64,000 nucleotides of DNA from Membranipora membranacea (lineage: Eukaryota > Bryozoa > Gymnolaemata > Cheilostomatida > Membraniporidae). Position 1 is the stretch's first letter. Every line of letters begins with the position of its first letter. The stretch is taken from positions 31,992,001 through 32,056,000 of the forward strand of contig OU612065.1 in the NCBI GenBank assembly GCA_914767715.1, in the 5' to 3' direction. The translations under genes and the position numbers were made by a program. Below are positions 37,101 through 52,100 of the stretch, piece after piece. Below the pieces are notes generated by a model. It was not told the DNA's origin, made no database searches, and saw only the letters and a list, made by a program, of their open reading frames with translations.

Positions 37101-40100
37101 ATTTCACTCATTAAAAGCAATTTTTAGAGGAAATGACGATATGCAGCGGCGCTGCCGCTGACATGATCGCTACAACTGGGTACACCCTTAATATTGGATT
37201 CAACACGTTGTTCCACCGTAGAAACACCTTTTATTGAATTCTTAACATTTCACTTAATATATGCAATTTTGAGAAATATTGCGGATATGCTGCCGCAAGA
37301 CAGTATCATACTAGCCTCATAAAGATCTGACTTTATACTTATTGAAAATTTTTAATTTGTCCTGATCTAACACGAGCAGAATTCTGGAAGTTTACTTGGT
37401 AAATAAATTGGCAAGTCAAAAAATAATTACCGAAATGTTTCAACTCTTCCTCTAAATTCTTGTTATTTTTTCTAATAATAATCTTTCTAGCATAGCATAG
37501 CTTTTTGCACAGGATGCAAGCAACATTTTTTTAAAAATCTACCTGCCTTTTGGAAATGTCAAATTTAGAAACGATATGCTAATATTCATGAATGAGTGTA
37601 AGAGATGGTTTAAAGAATTGATAAAGTGATAAAGTGATTTAACTCACCCTCAACATTCTTTTTCTCTAATATTATTAATCATCCCTGCATTTATTTATGT
37701 CAGCTCTGCCTGTTTGGGTGTTGATGTATCTAGCACAAACAAACACATAGTTTAAGCTACCTCTGCCAAAACTACAGGCTCACTCATGAAAGATAAATTA
37801 GGTATCTAGAAATCAATATAATTATCTCCTCATTACACCATCACATCTGTTGTAAAACTTCATGGCCAGAATACCTTTTCGGAAGAAATTGGGAAACTTG
37901 CATGATACAATGATCATTTATCACAGTGCTGCCTGAAAGGTAAACATGCACATGTTTTAGGAATTACTGTGTTAATATTTCACGTTTATATTGTTATTAG
38001 AACCAATGTTTGCTGTAACAACTGGCAACAACATGCACATTCACTGTATGTCCATAGGGTCGAGTTGAGGGAATTTCAGAGCTGTGCGAACCAAAGGAAC
38101 GCCTGACGGTTTGCTTGTTCCCAAACTATATGCTGTTTAATTTAATATTTCGATATCTTGGGAATCATAAGATGATTCCAGCAAGAAAATGATTTCTGCA
38201 CATTGTATATACTGCTGCAGTCCAGCTGAAATTTCCGTGTCTTTAATTTAACACAATCTTTGTCTTGAGGCCTTGTTGTAGTGTTAAAAACGCAAATTGT
38301 TGGCCTAGAAAACATAATATGGCATGGTAAAATGAAGCGTTATCAGCTAGATACAGGTTAAACTAAGGCTACCAAATATCTACAGAGCAGTTTATGATCA
38401 GCAATCAATTCATTAGAAAATATCCATACTTCATTTTGGGATTACAATCGAATTGATGCTCAGATGGATCTTTGATGGGGCCATAAATTATTAGGGGACG
38501 CATAATCCATGTGCATTTTTCTTGGTCAGCTTCTTTTTCAAAAAAATTTACATACACTTTCATTGTTTCCGCAACCTCTTGCTTCACAACATTGTCTTGC
38601 CTTTGAGGGGGGATATCACAACAAAAAGTGTATTATCAGAGTACAGGTGGAGGTCACCAAATAGTACTCAAAGGTTCCAGGATTACAAGTTTGCTGATGC
38701 GGTTGTGGAGCTCATGATAGAATAATCATAAAAGCGTGAATAATAATCTACCATTACCATCACATACACATTAGTTGGCTGTATGGGACTCAGAACGTCT
38801 ACACTAAAATCTGCCCATGGTTTCTTGGGCAGGTGCATTACGCTCAGCAGCTCTATAATTCGACACTGGTGACATTTATTATCACTCTTAGGTCTCTGTT
38901 TATACCAGGCCAATAAACCTTATTCCTAGCCCTAGCCGTAGATCATTCTTAGTACTGCTTTCAAATCAGAATGAGTTTAACCCAACTTACAAAAAGCTGC
39001 ACAGAATGCAGGCAACATTTTTTCATGATCTACCTTTAGCTTATGTTGTAGTCATAACTCAATATTTTATGTGAAAAAGTATGAAATGATGATTATGTGT
39101 ATGAGGTGTGGCAAATTATGATCCAACAATACCTGTTCAATAATAAGAGCAAGAGATATATTTACGAATTCTAAAATTGTTAGTACCTGCTGATTATTGA
39201 TTTGTTACAAAAATTTTCAGCTCTTCCTCAAAGTTCTCCTCATTTTTCGCTAATAATATTAATCTTCCCAGCATTTATTTGTGTCAGCTGCTCACATTTT
39301 AGTGTGTATAGGTATGATGTCTCTATAGCAGTCACAAACTCCACATACTTTAGATTATGCTGCTAATACACATATTTTTCGATACATTTGATTGGATGCT
39401 AAAACAAGAGGCTCACTTAAAGTTATATCGATCATAAAGAACGATGAGCAAACTAAACTTCGTATTAATATAATTATCTGCTCATTACAGCATCACATCT
39501 CTTGTAAACCTCGAGGAGCTGAGTATATATGGTTCATTACGTACCTTACCTGAGGGGATTGGGAACCTTGAGAGTCTCAAGAAATTAGTGATAAAAAACC
39601 CATCTCTCGAAGAGTTACCTGAAAGGTAGGTATAGATCATTTTCAGAATATCATGTCATAGTGCCAAACTTTGTTTGTACTGCATTCAAATCAGCATGAG
39701 TTGCACAAAATACTGAAAGCTGCACAGAATGCAGGCAACATTTTTTCATGATCTACCTTTAGCTTATGTTGTAGTCATAACTCAATATTTTATGTGAAAA
39801 AGTATGAAATGATGATTATGTGTATGAGGTGTGGCAAATTATGATCCAACAATACCTGTTCAATAATAGGAGCAAGAGAAAGATTTCCGAATTCGAAAAT
39901 TGTGAATACCTGCTGATTGTTGATTTGTTACAAAAATTTTCAGCTCTTCCTCAAAGTTCTCCTCATTTTTCGCTAATAATATTAATCTTCCCAGCATTTA
40001 TTTGTGTCAGCTGCTCACATTTTAGTGTGTATAGGTATGATGTCTCTATAGCAGTCACAAACTCCACATACTTTAGATTATGCTGCTAATACACATATTT

Positions 40101-43100
40101 TTCGATACATTTGATTGGATGCTAAAACAAGAGGCTCACTTAAAGTTATATCGATCATAAAGAACGATGAGCAAACTAAACTTCGTATTAATATAATTAT
40201 CTGCTCATTACAGCATCACATCTCTTGTAAACCTCGAGGAGCTGAGTATATATGGTTCATTACGTACCTTACCTGAGGGAATCGGGAACCTTAAGAGTCT
40301 CCAGAAAGTAGTGATAACATACTCATCTCTCAAAGAGTTACCTGAAAGGTAAGTATATATCATTTTCAGAATATGATGTCATAGTGCCAAACTTTGTTGG
40401 TACTGCATTCAAATCAGCATGAGTTGCACAAAATACTGAAAGCTGCACAGAATGCAGGCAACATTTTTTCATGATCTACCTTTAGCTTATGTTGTAGTCA
40501 TAACTCAATATTTTATGTGAAAAAGTATGAAATGATGATTATGTGTATGAGGTGTGGCAAATTATGATCCAACAATACCTGTTCAATAATAGGAGCAAGA
40601 GAAAGATTTCCGAATTCGAAAATTGTGAATACCTGCTGATTTTTGATTTGTTACAAAAAATTTTCATCTATTCCTCAAAGTTCTCCTCATTTTTCGCTAA
40701 TAATATTAATCTTCCCAGCATTTATTTGTGTCAGCTGCTCACATTTTAGTGTGTATAGGTATAATGTCTCTATAGCAGTCACAAACTCCACATACTTTAG
40801 ATTATGCTGGTAATACACATTTGATTGGATGCTAAAACAAGAGGCTCACTTAAAGTTATATCGATCATAAAGAACGATGAGCAAACTAAATTTCGTATTA
40901 ATATAATTATCTGCTCATTACAGAATCACATCTCTTGTAAACCTCAAGGAGCTGAGTATAGATGGTCCATTACTTACCTTACCAGAGGGAATCGGGAACC
41001 TTAAGAGTCTCCAGAAAGTAGTGATAACACAGTCATCTCTCAAAGAGTTACCTGAAAGGTAAGTATATATCATTTTCAGAATATGATGTCATAGTGCCAA
41101 ACTTTGTTGGTACTGCATTCAAATCAGCATGAGTTGCATCAAATACTGAAAGCTGCACAGAATGCAGGCAGCATTTTTTCATGATCTACCTTTAGCTTAT
41201 GTTGTAGTCATAACTCAATATTTTATGTGAGAAAGTATGAAATGATGATTATGTGTATGAGGTGTGGCAAATTATGATCCAACAATACCTGTTCAATAAT
41301 AGGAGCAAGAGAAAGATTTCCGAATTCAAAAATTGTGAATACCTGCTGATTTTTGATTTGTTACAAAAAATTTTCATCTATTCCTCAAAGTTCTCCTCAT
41401 TTTTCGCTAATAATATTAATCTTCCCAGCATTTATTTGTGTCAGCTGCTCACATTTTAGTGTGTATAGGTGTGATGTCTCTATAGCAGTCACAAACTCCA
41501 CATACTTTAGATTATGCTGCTAATACACATATTTTTCGATACATTTGATTGGATGCTAAAACAAGAGGCTCACTTAAAGTTATATCGATCATAAAGAACG
41601 ATGAGCAAACTAAACTTCGTATTAATATAATTATCTGTTCATTACAGCATCACATCTCTTGTAAACCTCGAGGAGCTGAGTATATCTGGTGTAGGCCTGC
41701 TTATATTCCCTTCTGAGGAGCTGAATATAGATGGTTCATTACTTTCTGAGGGCCTGTGTACCTTACCTGAGGGAATTGGGAACCTTAAGAGTCTCCAGAA
41801 AGTAGTGATAACAAACTCATCTCTCAAAGAGTTACCTGAAAGGTAGGTAAAGATCGTTTTGAGAATATTGCGTCATGGTGCCAATCATTCTTAGTACTGC
41901 TTTCAAATCAGAATGAGTTTAACCCATAGACCTACTAATAATAAACCTGAAAACCTTACTGGGAAAAATTGGGAACCTTGCAAGACACAATAATCATTTA
42001 TCAAAAAGTTATTTGTAGCTTTCAAAAATACCCCTTCTTTCATCAATTATGCCTCTGAGGTTCCAAAATCTAGTGGTGTTGTATATGCAATGTGCAGACA
42101 ACTTTTTATCCGGAAACATGTTGAAGAGTACAGAAGTACCAATGCAATAGATAGTCTGGCAGCTAGGACTACACAGTAGTTCTGCAATATTTTGAAACTG
42201 AAAAAAATTGAAGCATTTCAGGGTGAACATTATTTGTAGCTTTAGAAAATACCCCCTCTTCCATCAATTACCCCTCTGAGGTTCCAGAATCTAGTGGTGT
42301 TGTATATGCAATGTGCAGTCAACTTTTTATCTGTAAATATTTGAAGACTACAGAAGGACCAAAGCAATATATAGTTCGGCAGCTAGGACTACACAGTAGT
42401 TATTCAATATTTAAAAACTGAAAAAATTCATAGCTCTTCCAAGTAAAATTATGCGTACCTTTAATAATTGCCCCCTTTTTCGCCAATTACCCCTCTCAGG
42501 TTCCAAAATCTAGTGCTGTACCAGCCCAACATGCCACCACTTGTATGTAATTTAGAGAACTATAAAGGTTAATGGACTCAGTTAACTAAAGTTGTACAAT
42601 GTTCCTGAAACTGATAATATATTTATTTTTAACGCATGTGGAACTAATAAGTTAATAAATAAATTTGGAAGTGGTAGCGTATTGCGCTGGTACAGTACTA
42701 GATTTTGAAACCTCATAGGCGCAATTGAAGGATTATTGGTCAAAAGATGAACTATTAAGGGACTCATATTCCATGTACAATTCCCTACTAGCCAGCTTAC
42801 ACTTTCACTTCAAAGTTTCTTACATTCACTGTCATTGTTGTTCCATTTTGTTGCTTATACAGAAATGTCTTCTCTCAATGATATATCAAATATTTGGGCA
42901 AAAATTGAATGCAGTTTTATTCAACTCTGAGGTGAAAAATATACATTCTAAACAACCATTTGTTTACCATATGTAATAACCTACTACAAGGATCATGTTA
43001 CTTTGGTGTGAATGGCAGTGAAATGAAACTGTTGAGCTAGAGATTACAGGAATAGCCTGAAGGCGGTAATCGAAGCTCTCGAATTCAAATATCACAGCAG

Positions 43101-46100
43101 TTGCCATGTTGATGGAATAGCAGCAAGATAAGGAAAAGAAGGCTGGTAAATATGAGAATCATACCTACTACAACAAAATAATATGTCGTACGAATTGACC
43201 CAAAGAGTGGACTGTGAGTTTGACCAATAAGAGGGTCAGTAAAATAAAGAAAGTTGAGCTAGAAATCACCTAAATCGGCTGAATTGGGAAATCAGACCTC
43301 ATGTGCCCTAATATGTCAGTTAACACATCAACAATAGAATAGATTCTTAAAACCAATAACAACAGAGAATGTTATTACATCAAATCCAATATGAGAACAC
43401 ACCATCTCTTTTCTTTTCCTTTGAATATATTTATGTTTCTACGTCTTATCATCAACACATCATCAAGTCACGTTCGGTTCGCCATGGTTGTGGTATGCGA
43501 GGCGGTCTGGCTCGTATCATTTTCTTGACGATTATCATCGTTCCGCCCTGGTCTCGTCATCTTCATCCGCAGAGAGATAAGGCCTACAATAAATGGGCTC
43601 AGAATCCGTGTGGTACCTCTTCTCCCTAGACTTGTTTCTTATCACTTGTCTGCCCTGAAGAGATTCTACTGTAACTTAAATACCACTGGAATCAATCACA
43701 GTTATAGGGTTTTCATTGAAAGTGCTTTGCATTTTTGTGGGACTGTCCCTTTGCACAATTCCCAGCGAAGTCATAAAGTCCTCAAACTCGGCACTTATAA
43801 ACTGCGGACCATAATCAGATTTGAGTGTGGCGGGTATTCCGTATCCGTATCCGTTCTAGGAATACAAATTTGCTCTGAAATTTAGTGGTCATCAAACTGG
43901 CAATATTTCCCTTTATATTACAGCATGCGTACACTCGTAAATTTGGAGGAACTGAATATATCTTTCAGTTTCGTGCTGGAATCCTTACCTGACTGGATTG
44001 GAGAGCTCAGGAGTCTCAAAATCCTCAATGTATCCAATTGCCAGCTAACTAGACTGCCTGACAGGTATGTAATTGTAGTATTTTGAGTCTGCCTTCTCTT
44101 TTGAATGATAATCTACAGGCAATCTAGGTGCTATTTACATTGATATTTCGATTAATTGAGTATGATTAAAGACTTCCTAAGGTCCAAAGCAATAGATAGT
44201 CTGGCAGCTAGTTCTGCAATAGTTATGCAATATTTTGACACTGAAAAAATTTGAAGCTCTTCAGGGTGAGAATTATTTGTAGCTTTAGAAGATACCCCCT
44301 CTTTCATCAATTAAGCCTCTGAGGTTCCAAAATCTAGTGGTGTTGTATATGCAATGTGCAGACAACTTTTTATCTGGAAACATCTTGAAGACTACAGAAG
44401 GACCAAAGCAATATATAGTCCGGCATCTAGGACTACACAGTAGTTATGCAATATTTAAAAACTGAGAAAATTCATAGCTCTTCCAAGTAAAATTGTGCAT
44501 ACCTTTAATAATTGCCCCCTTTTTCGTCAATTACCCCTCTGAGGTTCCTAAATCTAGTGCTGTACCAGCCCAACATGCTACCACTTGTATGTAATTTAGA
44601 GAACTGTAAAGGTTAATGGACTCAGTTATCTAAAGTTGTACAATGTTCCTGAAACTGAAAATATATTGTCTATGTGAGTGATGTTATTGGAAATTTGCAG
44701 ACACACTATGCCTAGCAGGTGTTTGTAATGAAGGAATGAAGAAGAGTTTGGTTATGCAATTAACATGTTCTTTTTAAGTAGGTTATCTTAGTGAGATGGG
44801 ACTGGAAATTCCAGTAGGGCAAATTTTAACGACTTCAATCTACCATAGCAAAGCAGTCAAAGCAAGATTGTAAGGGGATTATCAAATGTATAAATGATTA
44901 CATTAATCGCACTGGGAGATGGATAGATTTGCACCATTTTGCTCCCTTATGTGAAAAATTTTCTAGCGCAGGAGGTTGCTCAGACGCCCCACCCACACCC
45001 AACCCGGCGTCAGGCCGTTGGCCTGACAGGGTTGGGGTAAGAAATATTTCCTCTCAACACCACCGCTTCTCTCAATGGTATATCAAATATTTGGGCAAGA
45101 ATTCAATTCAGTTTTATTCAAATCTGAGGTGAAAAATATACATTCTAAACAACCATTTGTATACCATATGTAATAACCTACTACAAGGATCATGTTACTT
45201 TGGTGTGAATGGCAGTGAAATGAAATTGCGAGGCGGTCTGGCTCGTATCATTTTCTTGACGATTATCATCGTTTCGCCCTGGTCTCGTCATCTTCATCCG
45301 CAGAGAGATAAGGCCTACAATAAATGGGCTCAGAATCAGTGTGGTAGACTTGTTTCTTATCACTTGTCTGCCCTGAAGAGATTCTACTGTAACTTAACTA
45401 CCACTGAAATCAATCACGGCTATAGGGTTTTCATTGAAAGTGCTTTGCATTTTTGTGGGGCTGTCTCTTTGCACAATCCCAGCGAATTCATAAAGTCCTC
45501 AAACTCCGCACTTATAAACTGCGGACCATAATCAGATTTGAGTGTGGCGGGTATTCCGTATCTGAAGAATGTTTTGGCTAGTTCTTTTGATGTTTGGGAT
45601 GCGGTTGTGGAGCTCATGATAGAATATTCATAAAAGCGTGAATAACAATCTACCATTACCATAACATACTCATTAGTTGGCTGTATGGGACTCAGAAAGT
45701 CTACACTAAAATCTGCCCATGGTTTCTTAGGCAGGTGCGTTGCTACGCTCTGCGGCTCTATAATTCGACACTGGTGACATTTATTATCACTTTTAGGTCT
45801 CTGTTTATACCAGGCCAATAAACCTTTTTCCTAGCCCTAGCCGTAGTTCCTACTATACCAGGAAGCCCCTCATTGGCCAAATCTGTAGCTCGCTGTCTAA
45901 ATGATTTTGGAATCACGATCCTATTACCTTGTAATATCATATAGCCTACCACACAAGTTCTGTGGCATTCCATCTATACGGGGAGGGAAACTAAGACAAC
46001 CTATCCTCAAGTATAAGCTTTCTAACTACCAGAAATTGTTGATCTTTGCTAGATGCTAACCCTATTTGTTTGGTTGTCAATGCCGATGGGGTGGATGCAA

Positions 46101-49100
46101 TAGAAATCCTTTTAACACACTCATCTGTCTCTACAAAGTCATCAGATTCGAACACAGTTGGATTTGGGCCTTGCTTAATAAGTCTTGATAAACTAACTGC
46201 TATGTTTCATGGCCTTGTATATGAACTACCTCAGAGTCAAAACACTGCAATCTCAAAACCCAGCGTTCAATGCGAGCATGGCTTACTAGTTGGACAAAAT
46301 ATGTTCAGCAGGATTGGTGGTCAGTAACAAGTTTGAATTTAATACCAAAGTAGGTACGGGCTAAACCTTTCACAGGCCCATACTAGACTGGGAGACTCTT
46401 TCTCACACGGACTGTATACCAAAGTTCAACATCAGTCAGTGACCTACTGGGATAGCTAATCACTTGATATTCCCCACTTTGGACCTGGACCAGAACGGCA
46501 CCTAATCCTACATTTGAGGCATCACTGGTAACCATAGTGTCATTGTCTACATCATATTGACCCAATCTATAGGGCTTGTTTTAGACTTTCAAATGCCTTC
46601 CTCTCATTCTGACTAAAATGGAATTGATCTCTGGCTTCTCCACGAATAAGTTTCCCGAGTGGTTCACATGTGTCAAAGAGTAATCTGGAATGAATTTTGA
46701 GACATACTGAGTCAGCCCTAAGAAACTGCAAATTTCAGCTTGAGATGTAGGTTCACAAGCATTTTGCACAGCCTCTACATGCTTCTGCAATAGGCCTATC
46801 CCATTAACAGTCGGTTTGTGTCCTCTAATTCAATTCTGGGACTCTGAATTTGCACTTAGCGTGGTTTAGGGTTAAATAAGTCTCTCTAATTCCTGAGCAA
46901 TGATTTTGCCATGTTCCTCAGTATTTGGCATATACAATAACATCATCTGACATATTAGCCACACCTTGGATACCTGCGAGCAGTTTCTTAATCTCATGTT
47001 TAAAAATATCAGGGGCTGAACTAACACCAAAGTTTAGTCACTCAAAGCGGTAGAGTCTTCCATGAATGGCAAAGGTTGTTATATAGCTGTTCTCTGGTTT
47101 GATTTCTAAGTTGCTAAACAACCTACTACCATGCATATGCTGAATAATCTCAACCACAGTGGCGAGTGGATGGCGCTAGCGATTCACTGCTGCTTTGTCT
47201 CTCATATCGATACGCATGCGAATGTTGTTGTCTTTATGTTTAACTGTACCTGGATAGACATGTACATGATATAGTAGTTATCAATTGCTAGCTAATTTGT
47301 TTAGATTTTTTCCTACTCTTGAGAAGACATTTTCAAAACGGGATAAAATCTCCTCCATAGTGTTTGCCGCTGTAGACTGGTTCGGTTGCAGATAGACCTC
47401 TGTTGTCGACAGGAACCTCTGCTTCCTCACAGTCTACGAAACAGGGGAGACGAGTAGTAAATGAACATGCAATGGAGAAAAGATATCCATCAGAAGCGGA
47501 TTGGTCATCTGCATGATCTATACCAGCGCCAGTATCATTGTCATGCAAATTTCTCACTCTATTTTGATCATTGAGCTGGTTTCCTTTAAATATACCACAT
47601 CTACCACATTTGTTGGTCCTGTTATTGGACTAATGTTCTCCTGTAACTTAAATACCACTGGAATCAATCACAGTTATAGGGTTTACATTGAAAGTGCTTT
47701 GCATTTTTGTGGGACTGTCTCTTTGCACAATTCCCAGCGAAGTCATAAAGTCCTCAAACTCGGCACTTATAACCTGCGGACCATTATCAAATTTGAGTGT
47801 GGTGGGTATTCCTTATCTGAAGAATGTTTTGGCCTGTCCTTCTGATGTTTGGGATGCGGTTGTGGAGCTCATGATAGAATAATCATAAAAGCGTGAATAA
47901 TAATCTACCATTACCATCACATACTCATTAGTTGGCTGTATGGGACTCAGAACGTCTACACTAAAATCAGAATGAGTTTAACCCAACTTACTAAAAACAG
48001 CACAGAATGCAGGCAACATTTTTTATAATCTACCTGCCTTTCAGAAATGTCTAATTTAGTAATCATATAGTAATATTCATGAATGAGTATAAGCAATTTC
48101 TTACATGATGTGTAATTAGAAGTTTAAGATTACTCCACCTTCGGAAACATTTCAGTTCTGGCGATATTTTACACGATCTTTGTCTTGAGGCCTTGTTGTA
48201 GTGTCAAAAACGCAAATTGTGAGCCTAGAAAACATAATATGGCATGGTAAAATGAAGCGTTATAAGCTAGATCCGGGTTAAACTAAGGCTACCAAATATC
48301 TAGAGAGCAGTTTATGATCAGCAATCAATACATTAGAAAATATCCAGACTTCATCTCAGGATTACAATCGAATTCATGCTCAGAAGGATCTTTGATGGAA
48401 CCATAAATTATTAGGGGACGCATAATCCATGTGCATTTTTCTTGGTCAGCTTCTTTTTCAAAAAAATTTACATACATTTTCATTGTTTCCGCAACATCTT
48501 GCTTTCACAACATTGTCTTGCCTATGAGGAGGATATCACAACAAAAAGTGTATTATCAGAGTACAGGTGGAGGTCACCAAATAGTACTCAAAGGTTCCAG
48601 GATTCCAAGTTTGCTCTGGAATTCAGTGGTTATCAAACTTGCTTTATTCCCTTTCAATTACAGCATGCGTACACTCATCAATTTGGAGGAACTGGAAATA
48701 TCTTACTGTGAGGAGCTGGCATCCTTACCTGACTGGATTGGAGAGCTCACTAATCTCAAAATCCTCAATGTTTCAAATTGCCAGCTAACTAGCCTGCCTG
48801 ACAGGTATGTAATTGTAGTATTTTGAGTCTGCCTTCTCTTTTGAATTATAATCTACAGGCAATCTAGGTGCTATTTACTTTGATATTTTGATTAATTGAG
48901 TATGATTAAAGACTTCCTAAGGACCAAAGCAATAGATAGTCTGGCAGCTAGTTCTGCAATAGTTTTGCAATATTTTGACACTGAAAAAAATTGAAGCTCT
49001 TCAGGGTGAAAATTATTTGTAGCTTTAGAAAAATACCTCCTCTTTCATCAATTAAGCCTCTAAGGTTCCAAAATCTAGTGGTGTTGTATATGCAATGTGC

Positions 49101-52100
49101 AGAAAACTTTTTATCTGGAAACATCTTGAAGGCTACAGAAGGACCAAAGCAATATATAGGCCGGCAGCTAGGACTACACAGAAGTTATGCAATATTGAAA
49201 ATCTGAAAAAAATTCATAGCTCTTCCAAGTCAAATTATGCGTTCCTTTGATAATTGCCCCCTTTATCGTCAATTACCCCTCTGAGGTATGTAATTTAGAG
49301 AACTGTAAAGGTTAATGGACTCAGTTATCTAAAGTTGTACAATGTTCCTGAAACTGTATATTGTCCTGTAATGTTGGTCCTGTTATTGGACTAATGTTCA
49401 GGACTTTTCATTGTTTAGACGTATCCAAATCAGTTTTCAAAGTTAGGTTATTCTCTCTCAAAAGTTCCCATCTTATCTTGTCAGAAAGAATTCTCGATAC
49501 TAGTTGATCTCTAATCTTTGTAACTGTGTCACGGAATTCGCAACCGGCTGTCAAGCACCCAAGCTTAGTTACAAATTGTGATATGGATTCACCAGTATCT
49601 TGTGAAGCTTTCCTAAACACAAATGTCTTTGAAATACAGGATTTATCTTTTGAACAAAATGTCTGGTCAGTGTCATCACAAGTTCATCATAATCAGAGTT
49701 CTGTGCAGCAGTGTCGCCAGGTGTAAATTTCCCACACGCGCTGGCCCGCAGTACATTAGTAGGGACCTCCTTTGGGCACGCTGCCTTGCTTTTAAGGCTT
49801 TTATCTCAGGTGAATCTTAACTTCTTCTTTATTGAAGAAACCCCTTTGTATTTGCATATTGACCAATTTCTTCAACCCACCAGCATGACCGTGTCTTGGA
49901 GATTTGAATTTTTTCTCCATCCGGTATAAATGGCTCAGTGTCCCCGAGGCCAGCCATAGCAGTGCCTGGGGTGACAATTCTAATAGCAATAGCAATACAA
50001 CTAGCAATTACACCATGCCTATATATTGAATAGGACTACTCCTAGTACTACCTAAGCCTACCTAGTACTACCTAAACCTACCTAGTCCTACAAGTCTATA
50101 CAAGCAGAAGCATCCATGAGAATAACTAAGAAAATCATCATAATAGCAACTAGCCATGGATTAATATTATCAAGCATCCTGCCAATCTATTGTCACAAAC
50201 CCTGCGTAATACCTAACACATGACAAAAAGCACTACAATACAGTCATCTGGTAATCTGAAGTCATCACCATGTTTTTTTTTGTTTTTTTTATTCAACAAG
50301 TCATATTTTTATGAGATTTTATTATAGATATGTTTTATTTCATCTTCCCAAACCACCATCGGAAAGTTTTAGGCACTTATCTTTGTTTCAGTGAGAAGAT
50401 AATAATGTGTGTAATAAATTCTGTGTTACATAAAACAGTAAGACTGGATACATCACCCCAAACAAACGTATCGTACCTCTTGTGTGCCATCAATATACAT
50501 AATTATATATTATATATATATTATATTATTAATTGCAGTAATATCTCTCTCTTCTGTAAATCTGAATTAAACTTTTGGTTTTCTCTTTGGATTCTTCATA
50601 TAGAGTTACCTCCCTTGTGTAAACCATTGTGTAAACATGAGAGGACAACTTTTCAACAGTACCTATGATTGTAAACAAAAAAGTTAAGTGCACTCTCCAT
50701 ATATCTCACCCTCCCTGGTGGTACTAAGCATCTATTATGCTCTCATGGCAGTGATTCACTTCAAAATCAAAATGCTAACTTTACACAGTTGATCTGATAG
50801 TTCCATATTTTTTTTCTCTTTAGTGTCTGCGATCTAGTCAGTTTGGAGCGACTAGATGTCCGAGAAAATTCTCATCTCATCAAACTGCCAGTCAACCTGT
50901 TGAAGCTCACTAGTCTGAAGGTCCTCGAATGTGAAGATTGTGATTTCTTGACTTTCCCTCCCTATTCTGTCTGTGCACAAGGCCTACAAGCGATTCAAAA
51001 ATACCTGAGAGATCTGAAAAAGGGAATCGGTAAAAAGTTCATTCCTGTGACTGTTATCGGTGAATCTATGGCTGGGAAGACTAGTCTTGTCAAATCAATG
51101 CAGAGTGATAAGCGGTTTCTGACCACCCGTTCTAGCATACACCAGTTGGATGAAGCTACTAAGGTATTCAAAGTCTGTGAGGCTGACGCTGGTCCTGTTT
51201 TCAAGTTGGTATTTCATGATTTCGGTGGTCAGGTGATTTACCAATTCTCTTACCAACTTTCGTTTAGGTCTCAATTCATCCCCCTTTTGGTCATAAACAT
51301 TGCGGAATTTGATAGACTTGTGAATGAGCTTGGAGATGAAGCAGCCTGTCAAAAGGTGTGCTTTGACTGGCTCTCACATCTCTATCTATCCTGTCCCCAA
51401 GCTGGCCCTCCCCTAGTAGTTCTGACTCACCGGGATTGTATCAAGGATCCTAAGATCTTCAAAGTGAGATGGAGCCAATTAGTACAGACAACTGAGAACC
51501 TACGGAAGAAGATAATCACTGAGGAACAGGCTCTTGCTCCGGAGTCAACTCCATTAATACTCATGAATAGTTTCAGAGATTTATCAACGCCTCTTCTTAC
51601 AAGACATAAACCCATGATCATTTATAGGGGAACTGGGAAAAAGGTCATTAGTGACCTCAAAACTTTCCTGCTCTCAATCGGTTCACCATTGGTAACTGAG
51701 ATACCAGAAAGCTGGTACAGATTCATGCTACTCTGTGCAGAGAGAACAGATCAGCCCTTTCTAACCCTTGAAGAGTTGGATTCATTGTTTCCTGATGACA
51801 AAGAGCGATACATTCTCCAATACCTTCATGAAATAGGGAGAGTAATGTGGTATAGGGAAAGAGGTAGACTAGCTAACGTTGTGTTTCATAGAATTGAACT
51901 TCTCACCAAAGTAGTTGAGCTTCTCTTTGATCACTCTAGACAGGCTGCTTGGGATCAGCGCTTGAATGATTTTAAGCCATTTCAGCATAAAGGGTCTGGT
52001 ATCAGCGAGAGAATCTACAGACAGATGGTTGACAAGTTTCTTGAAACAGGAATGATGAACACCATTCTTCTATCAAATCTCATTGTTACTGAGTCAGAGT

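Larger units (their letters stand above)
36334..41842 (+). repeat. Tandem array of phase-symmetric LRR exon cassettes
   Basis: Five intact exons (36334-36483, 39491-39625, 40214-40348, 40924-41058, 41648-41842) each begin 'c atc aca tct ctt gta aac' and end 'tta cct gaa ag', both in phase 2, so any number can be spliced in without a frameshift. Each encodes about two 23-residue LRRs: ITSLVNLEEL ... LPEGIGNLKSLQKVVI ... LKELPER. The last four are spaced 723, 710 and 724 bp apart with nearly identical introns, so the amplification is recent. The 41648 exon is 20 codons longer and repeats part of its own strand (EELSISG / EELNIDG). The changes cluster at predicted strand and loop positions such as SIYGSLRT, SIDGPLLT and VITYSS versus VITQSS. 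Confidence 0.85.

Noticed and set aside
39820-41459. Three similar ORFs of 68-89 codons (MYEVWQIMIQQYLFNN type) in the LRR-array introns
   Set aside because: They are intronic and repeat only because the cassettes were duplicated; the 36.7 and 39.1 kb copies carry stops and there is no domain.
51095-51352. Minus-strand ORFs inside the Roc-COR exon
   Set aside because: Shadows of the strongly supported plus-strand reading frame.
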